Source: an uncultured Clostridia bacterium
GTDB lineage: Bacteria; Bacillota; Clostridia; Oscillospirales; Acutalibacteraceae
Direction of reading: 5' to 3'
Assembly: GCA_944385055.1 (NCBI GenBank)
Contig: CALWVT010000001.1
Coordinates: forward strand, 62,001-126,000
DNA: 64,000 bases
Numbering within the stretch: position 1 is the first letter of the stretch; the number at the start of each line of letters is the position of its first letter. Below, piece after piece: positions 59,413-64,000 of this stretch. The position numbers and the translations under genes were made by a program. The notes under the pieces are model-generated. The model saw only the letters and a program-made list of their open reading frames with translations, was not told the DNA's origin and did no database searches.

Positions 59413-61509
59413 TTAAACGTGATAAATCAGATCGGCGTACGTCGGCATCGGCCACGCGGCTTCGTCGGTCAGCGTCTCCATGTGATCGACGTCGCGGCGC
59501 AGCACTTCCATCGCCGGCAGCACGCGCTGTTCATAAGCGCGCGCCTGGACGGCAACGTCGGATTCCGCGGCGGCGGACCGCACGGCGTCGCCCAATGCAT
59601 ACGCCTCGTCGTAAACGTCGGCGCTCAATTGGCTCAATTCCGTCACACGGTCATACTCGACGTGGCAGTTCATGTTCGGGTTTAGTGCCTTCTTGTGCAG
59701 GAAGGTCACGCTCAATTCATCGACATACCGCTCCACGGCCGGCAGGATCTTCTTGTTGACCATGTCGATCATCGTCAGCGCCTCGATGTTCAGCGTCTTC
59801 GAATAATTCTCCATCGAGATCTCATAGCGCGAATGCAGCTCCGCCTCCGTGAAGATGCCGTGCTTTGTGAAGAGCTTGATGTTCTTCGGGTCCAAAAGCG
59901 CCGGGATGGCGTCCACGGTCGTCTTCAGGTTCAAAAGCCCGCGGCGTTCGGCCTCTTCGACCCATTCGTCCGTGTAGCCGTCGCCGTTGAACAGGATGCG
60001 CTTGTGCTCCTTGATGGTCTTTTTGACGAGCGCGTCGAGCGCCTTCTCAAAGTCCGGGGCCGTCTCCAGCGTGTCGGCAAACTGCGACAGCTCCTCGGCC
60101 GTGATCGTGTTGAGCACGACGTTCGCGTCTGCGATGGAATCCGAGGAACCGAGCATGCGGAACTCAAACTTGTTGCCCGTAAACGCAAACGGCGACGTGC
60201 GGTTGCGGTCGGTCGTGTCCTTCGGGAAGCGCGGCAGCGTGTGCACGCCGACCTTGAGGATTTCCTTGTCGCGGTGGCTGTAGGGCTTGCCCTGCTCTAA
60301 GCAGTCGAGGATTTCGCCCAGCTCATCGCCGACGAACATGCTGACGATTGCCGGCGGGGCCTCATTCGCACCCAAGCGGTGGTCGTTGCCGGGGCTCGCA
60401 ACCGACATGCGCAGAAGATCCTGGTATTCGTCGACGGCTTTGATAACCGCGACGAGGAACAGCAAAAACTGTGCGTTTTCCATCGGCGAATCGCCCGGCT
60501 CTAAAAGGTTTAAGCCCGTGTTCGTCGAGATCGACCAGTTGTTGTGCTTGCCCGAACCGTTGACGCCCTCAAACGGCTTCTCGTGCAGCAGGCAGTACAT
60601 CCCGTGGCGTTCGGCGACCTTTTTCATGATTTCCATCGTCAGCTGGTTGTGGTCGCAGGCGATGTTCGTGTTGGAGAAGATCGGCGCAAGTTCATGCTGG
60701 GCCGGGGCCACCTCGTTGTGCTCCGTCTTCGCGAGCACGCCGAGCTTCCACAATTCCTCGTTTAAGTCCGCCATGAACGCGGCCACCTTCGGCTTGATCG
60801 CGCCAAAGTAGTGGTCCTCGAGTTCCTGGCCGCGCGGCGGGCGGGCGCCGAACAGCGTGCGGCCCGTCAAAACGAGGTCCTCGCGCTCGTTGTACAGCTC
60901 GCGGTCAATTAAGAAGTATTCCTGCTCCGGGCCGACCGTCGTCAGCACGCGCGTGACATCCGTGTTGCCGAACAGCCGCAGGATTCGCAGCGCCTGCCGG
61001 TTTAATGCTTCCATGCTGCGCAGAAGCGGCGTCTTCTTGTCGAGCGCCTCGCCCGTGTAGGAGCAGAACACCGTCGGGATGCACAGCGTGCGGTCCTTGA
61101 TAAATGCATAGCTCGTCGGGTCCCACGCCGTATAGCCGCGCGCCTCAAACGTCGCGCGCAGGCCGCCGGACGGGAACGAGCTCGCGTCCGGCTCGCCGCG
61201 CACGAGCTCCTTGCCGGAGAATTCCATCAGCACGCTGCCGTCGCCCGCCGGGGAGATAAAGGAGTCGTGCTTTTCCGCCGTGATCCCCGTCATCGGCTGG
61301 AACCAGTGCGTAAAGTGTGTGCACCCGTGCTCGAGCGCCCAATCCTTCATCGCGCTCGCCACCGTGTTCGCAATCGACAGATCGAGGCTTTTGCCGTTTT
61401 GGATGGTTTTCTGCAGGGCGCGGTACGTTTCACGCGGCAGGCGCTCCTGCATCGTGCGGTCGTCAAAGACGAGGCTGCCAAAGATTTCTGGGACATTTAA
61501 CACTGACAT
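59413..61509 (-). CDS. glnN: Glutamine synthetase type III
   Basis: 698-residue GSIII, joining ammonia to glutamate with ATP. The N-terminus ([31 protein letters not shown]) and [19 protein letters not shown] are GSIII-specific. [48 protein letters not shown] and [18 protein letters not shown] form the active site. Length fits the dodecameric type III. GGAGG lies 11 bases before the ATG at 61509. A perfect promoter and a leader with two terminators lie upstream. A type I enzyme diverges from the same region, so nitrogen supply probably decides which is used. Confidence 0.97.
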   Translation of the reverse strand: MSVLNVPEIFGSLVFDDRTMQERLPRETYRALQKTIQNGKSLDLSIANTVASAMKDWALEHGCTHFTHWFQPMTGITAEKHDSFISPAGDGSVLMEFSGKELVRGEPDASSFPSGGLRATFEARGYTAWDPTSYAFIKDRTLCIPTVFCSYTGEALDKKTPLLRSMEALNRQALRILRLFGNTDVTRVLTTVGPEQEYFLIDRELYNEREDLVLTGRTLFGARPPRGQELEDHYFGAIKPKVAAFMADLNEELWKLGVLAKTEHNEVAPAQHELAPIFSNTNIACDHNQLTMEIMKKVAERHGMYCLLHEKPFEGVNGSGKHNNWSISTNTGLNLLEPGDSPMENAQFLLFLVAVIKAVDEYQDLLRMSVASPGNDHRLGANEAPPAIVSMFVGDELGEILDCLEQGKPYSHRDKEILKVGVHTLPRFPKDTTDRNRTSPFAFTGNKFEFRMLGSSDSIADANVVLNTITAEELSQFADTLETAPDFEKALDALVKKTIKEHKRILFNGDGYTDEWVEEAERRGLLNLKTTVDAIPALLDPKNIKLFTKHGIFTEAELHSRYEISMENYSKTLNIEALTMIDMVNKKILPAVERYVDELSVTFLHKKALNPNMNCHVEYDRVTELSQLSADVYDEAYALGDAVRSAAAESDVAVQARAYEQRVLPAMEVLRRDVDHMETLTDEAAWPMPTYADLIYHV

Positions 61510-61539
61510 GGTTTGCAATACCTCCAAACGCTGCGTTTC

Positions 61540-61586
61540 AAAAAAACCGCCAGGCGCAGATTTTTTGGGGACCCCTTTGCAGGCGG
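61540..61586 (-). terminator. Second attenuator in the glnN leader
   Basis: On the minus strand CCGCC (61582-61586) pairs with GGCGG (61547-61551) around a GGGG/CCCC inner stem, followed by TTTTTTT (61540-61546). It lies 31 bases before the glnN start, so it acts before the gene. The outer stem is short. Confidence 0.5.
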
Positions 61587-61674
61587 CCCGGTCATCAGAG
61601 AAAATTTTCGTTGGGCTGTTTCTTTGCAGGACGCCGGACGGCTGTTTTTAAAGTGCCGCGCGGTCCGCCCGCTT

Positions 61675-61718
61675 TTAAAGAAAAAGGCACTGCGACCCCT
61701 CGAAAGAGCCACAGCGCC
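61675..61718 (-). terminator. First attenuator in the glnN leader
   Basis: On the minus strand GGCGCTGTGGCTC pairs (with some G-U pairs) with the GGGTCGCAGTGCC arm, followed by TTTTTCTTT. It begins only about 11 bases after the predicted transcription start near 61729. Confidence 0.7.
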
Positions 61719-61735
61719 ATTACTGCTTCTCGCCC

Positions 61736-61764
61736 ATTATAGGGCGGACTGCGCCGTTTGTCAA
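61736..61764 (-). promoter_or_regulatory. Perfect-consensus sigma-A promoter of glnN
   Basis: On the minus strand TTGACA (61759-61764), 17 bases, TATAAT (61736-61741): no deviation from consensus. Such a strong promoter before two attenuators suggests control by termination. Confidence 0.92.
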
Positions 61765-61862
61765 CCGTCTTTTTGCAAATCTTAAAATTTTCCACGCAAA
61801 AAACTGCAAAAACGTGTTACAAACTCGGACTTTTTGCGCGCTTTTCGGCGGAAAAATGCAGG

Positions 61863-61894
61863 AATTTACAGAATAAATTCATAAATTTACAGAA
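61863..61894 (+). repeat. AATTTACAGAA direct repeat, 21 bp apart
   Basis: AATTTACAGAA at 61863-61873 and again at 61884-61894. The period is two helical turns, and the repeats end 16 bases before the glnA -35, so they are a likely regulator site. The remainder of the 560-base gap 61510-62069 holds the glnN and glnA leaders described separately. Confidence 0.5.
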
Positions 61895-61910
61895 AAACAT
61901 ATGCGCCCCC

Positions 61911-61939
61911 TGTACAATTTTGCAGAAATCCTTTATACT
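61911..61939 (+). promoter_or_regulatory. Probable sigma-A promoter of glnA
   Basis: TGTACA (61911-61916) and TATACT (61934-61939) are 17 bases apart. The leader to the TTG at 62070 is about 125 bases and GC-rich, with stem potential (GCCCC with GGGGC, 62008-62035), but I see no clear U-run terminator. Confidence 0.65.
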
Positions 61940-62069
61940 TATAAAGAAAAGGCGCCGGTGTATGTTCGCTTTCGAAAAAAGGGCGGCAGACGGCCTTCCT
62001 TTGCGTGCGCCCCGGGAGCTCTGGAGCAAGGGGCCGCAGAAGCCTTTTAAAGATAGGGAGGGACTTTCT

Positions 62070-63392
62070 TTGCAATATACCCAAACGGAAGTCATGCAGT
62101 ATGTGGAAGAACATGACGTCAAGTTTATCCGCCTGGCGTTCTGCGATATTCACGGCATGCAGAAGAATATGGCCATCATGCCCAGCGAGCTTGCGCGCGC
62201 GTTTGATACGGGCATCGCCTTCGACGCGAGCTTCGTGCGCGGTTTTATGAACGAGGGGGCGTCGGACCTCTTTTTGGTGCCGGACCCGAGCACCTTCATG
62301 GTGATGCCCTGGCGCCCGTCGCACGGCCAGGTCGTGCGGCTGTTGTGCGACATCAAAACCGCGTCCGGCGCGCCGTTTGCGGGCGATTGCCGGGCCCTTT
62401 TGCGCGCCGCCGTGCGCGACGCTCGCAAGATGGGGCTGCAGTGCAAGGCCGGCACGGAGTGCGAATTCTATCTGTTTAAGACCGACGAGAACGGCGAACC
62501 GACGCGCGAACCGTACGATTTCGGCACGTACTGCGACATCGCCCCGCGCGATAAGTGCGAGGATATCCGCCGCGAGATCTGCTTGGCCCTCGAAGAGATG
62601 GGCCTGCGCCCGCAGACGAGCCGCCACGAACAGGGCCCCGGCCAAAATGAGATTGACTGCCGCTACAGCGATATCCTGACGGCCGCCGACAACTTCCTGG
62701 CCCTCAAAAGCGCCATAAAATCCATCGCGGACGGCGACGGCCTGTACGCCTCGTTTATGCCCAAACCCCTTCCGAATTATTCCGGCAGCAGCCTGCACCT
62801 GATCCTTTCCCTTTCGCAAAATGGCGAAAACCTGTTCCAGGTCGACAACGGCCTGCACAACGAGACGGCGGAGAGCTTTTTGCAGGGGGTGCTGCGCCGC
62901 ATCACCGAAATCACGCTGTTTTTAAACCCGCTGACGAATTCCTACGAACGCTTCGGCCGCTTTGAGGCGCCGAAATTCGTGACATGGTCGCACCAGAACC
63001 ATTCCCAGCTCATATGCATCCCCACCGTGCGCGAGGCCGGCCGCGGCTGCATGGAGCTGCGCAGCGCCGACCCGGCGTGCAACATTCATTTAGCACTCGC
63101 CCTCCTTTTGTGGGCGGGCCTGGAAGGCGTGCGCGACGGCCTGCCGCTGTGCGCGCCCGATAACCGCGACCTCTACCGCGTGCCGGACGAGGAGACGGAG
63201 AGCCTTTTGACGCTGCCCGCTACGCTCAGCGAAGCGCTTGAAATCGCGGAAAAGAGTGAATTCGTGCGTGCGTGCCTGCCGGAAAAGCTGCGCGAAAATT
63301 ACTTTGCGCAAAAGCGCAGCGAGTGGGAGCGCTACCGCATCAGCGGCAACCGCCAGGAATTTGAGCAGCGCGAATATTTTCTGACGGTATGA
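62070..63392 (+). CDS. glnA: Glutamine synthetase type I
   Basis: 440-residue GSI. TQTEVMQYVEEHDVKFIRLAFCDIHG opens the beta-grasp domain. AGTECEFYLFKTDENG, RHEQGPGQNEIDCRYSDIL, SGSSLHLILSLSQNGEN, NSYERFGRFEAPKFVTWSHQNHSQLICIP and ELRSADPACNIHLALALLL are the metal, ammonia and nucleotide motifs. The frame is open back to 61758, but conservation begins at the TTG 62070, seven bases after AGGGAGG; I take that as the start. Family members of this size lack the adenylylation loop. It is followed by an ANTAR regulator. Confidence 0.95.
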   Translation: MQYTQTEVMQYVEEHDVKFIRLAFCDIHGMQKNMAIMPSELARAFDTGIAFDASFVRGFMNEGASDLFLVPDPSTFMVMPWRPSHGQVVRLLCDIKTASGAPFAGDCRALLRAAVRDARKMGLQCKAGTECEFYLFKTDENGEPTREPYDFGTYCDIAPRDKCEDIRREICLALEEMGLRPQTSRHEQGPGQNEIDCRYSDILTAADNFLALKSAIKSIADGDGLYASFMPKPLPNYSGSSLHLILSLSQNGENLFQVDNGLHNETAESFLQGVLRRITEITLFLNPLTNSYERFGRFEAPKFVTWSHQNHSQLICIPTVREAGRGCMELRSADPACNIHLALALLLWAGLEGVRDGLPLCAPDNRDLYRVPDEETESLLTLPATLSEALEIAEKSEFVRACLPEKLRENYFAQKRSEWERYRISGNRQEFEQREYFLTV

Positions 63393-63459
63393 GCGAGAGG
63401 CTTTTATATTTGCCGGGACTTTTTCAACAGAGACGGAACAGGCGGGGAGGCGAGAGCAA

Positions 63460-64000
63460 ATGGACAGAGTCCTGATCGTTTCCGGTACGGAAAAATCGGG
63501 CCGCGCGTTCGCGCAGTTTTTGACGTCGCACGGCCTGAATATGCCGGCGGAATTTGCGCAGACGGCCGACGATGCGCGCCGGCGCGCCGTACAGCACGCC
63601 TTTCGGCTGATCCTCATCAATGCGCCGCTGCCCGATGAGTTCGGCCACGTGCTTGCCCGCGACCTCGCGCAGAAAGTGCCCGCGGGAATCGTGCTGGCGG
63701 CAAAGGTGGACCTGTATGACCGCGTCTGTACGCGGGTAGCCGGCTCCGGCGTGCTGGTGGCCGCGAAGCCTTTAAACCCCATGTTCTTTTACCAATGCAT
63801 CTGTACGTCCATGATGCTGTGTGACCGCGTGCAGGCGCTCCAGCGCGAAAACCGCCGCCTGCAGGGGCAGATCCATGAGGCGCAGGTCATCGGCCGGGCC
63901 AAATGTGCGCTCGTGCAGTACCGCCATTTGACCGAAGAGGAAGCCCACCATTTCATCGAAAAGCAGGCGATGGACAGCCGCCTGCCGAAGATCGAGGTCG
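63460..64000 (+). CDS. ANTAR-domain antiterminator with pseudo-receiver, cut at window end
   Basis: 180 codons are seen, with no stop before the edge. Residues 1-115 have a receiver-like fold (RVLIVSGTEKSGRAFAQFL, LILINAPLPDEFG, VLVAAKPLNP), but the phospho-acceptor Asp is replaced by Asn in LILIN and the acidic pair is missing. It is thus a pseudo-receiver. A coiled coil (CDRVQALQRENRRLQGQI) leads to the ANTAR RNA-binding domain, VIGRAKCALVQYRHLTEEEAHHFIEKQAMDSRLPKIEV. ANTAR proteins melt terminators in leader RNAs; the neighbouring glutamine synthetase leaders are the obvious targets. GGCGGGGAGG precedes the ATG. Confidence 0.9.
   Translation, partial: MDRVLIVSGTEKSGRAFAQFLTSHGLNMPAEFAQTADDARRRAVQHAFRLILINAPLPDEFGHVLARDLAQKVPAGIVLAAKVDLYDRVCTRVAGSGVLVAAKPLNPMFFYQCICTSMMLCDRVQALQRENRRLQGQIHEAQVIGRAKCALVQYRHLTEEEAHHFIEKQAMDSRLPKIEV

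Noticed and set aside
61758..62069. 104-residue N-terminal extension of glnA
   Set aside because: It overlaps the promoter region, and glutamine synthetase conservation begins at the TTG 62070 with a good ribosome site.
61510..62069. Definite ANTAR double-hexaloop hairpins
   Set aside because: Candidate loops (for example AAAGAA near 61616-61621) lack properly paired stems by eye, so none is claimed.

Overview
The window is one chromosomal stretch of a GC-rich, spore-forming Firmicute. The cluster yabM/spoVB-like, mazG, hup, rqcP, yabP, yabQ, divIC, yabR-like, together with spoIIGA-sigE, HrcA/CIRCE-controlled groESL, a Phe T-box, CdaA/CdaR, IreB and near-consensus sigma-A promoters point to class Clostridia. 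The GH127 gene, split purine enzymes, type III glutamine synthetase and ANTAR regulator suggest an Oscillospirales/Ruminococcaceae-like gut or anaerobic bacterium; that rank is inference. I saw no tRNA, rRNA, insertion sequence, prophage or CRISPR array. Coding is dense, mostly on the plus strand, with many start/stop overlaps and several TTG or GTG starts.

Layout. 1-7 kb holds carbohydrate genes: a truncated galactokinase with a possible Cys-rich small ORF on its own transcript, a DMT transporter, a YihY protein, a GH127 enzyme and a GH3 lipoprotein. 7-12 kb is a MarR regulator plus a heterodimeric ABC exporter. 12-14 kb is a HAD-IspD fusion overlapping ispF. 14-18 kb is DUF3343, cysteine desulfurase, then cdaA-cdaR behind a folded leader. 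18-21.5 kb is a second ABC exporter pair. 21.7-29 kb is a recJ-rel-MBL-hemZ-nucleoside kinase run. 29-34.7 kb is the yabM-yabR type cell-envelope/sporulation cluster. 34.8-38.8 kb carries an amidohydrolase, a lone fumarase alpha subunit, hpf and an rRNA methyltransferase. 39-41 kb is groESL. 41-44 kb is a DMT transporter and an NfeD/SPFH pair. 44-49.6 kb is a purE-M-N-IMP cyclohydrolase-AICAR transformylase-D operon behind an attenuated leader. 49.7-55 kb holds a DUF2798-like gene with a terminated leader RNA, ireB and T-box-controlled pheST. 55-59 kb is acpS, nnrD, an unpaired MazF, spoIIGA and sigE. 59-64 kb is type III glutamine synthetase (minus) diverging from type I glutamine synthetase (plus), followed by an ANTAR antiterminator that runs off the end.

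The most interesting signals lie between genes. They include a nested-stem leader before the diadenylate cyclase gene, a hairpin-plus-terminator leader with a mini-ORF before purE, a folded and terminated leader before the DUF2798-like gene, and a hairpin covering the ribosome site of the DUF3343 gene. A spoIIG promoter with the unusual 22-bp spacer and tandem attenuators in the glnN leader beside an ANTAR gene also stand out. Among proteins, the HAD-IspD fusion and the long out-of-frame C-terminal extensions of YabQ and SpoIIGA over their downstream genes deserve attention.
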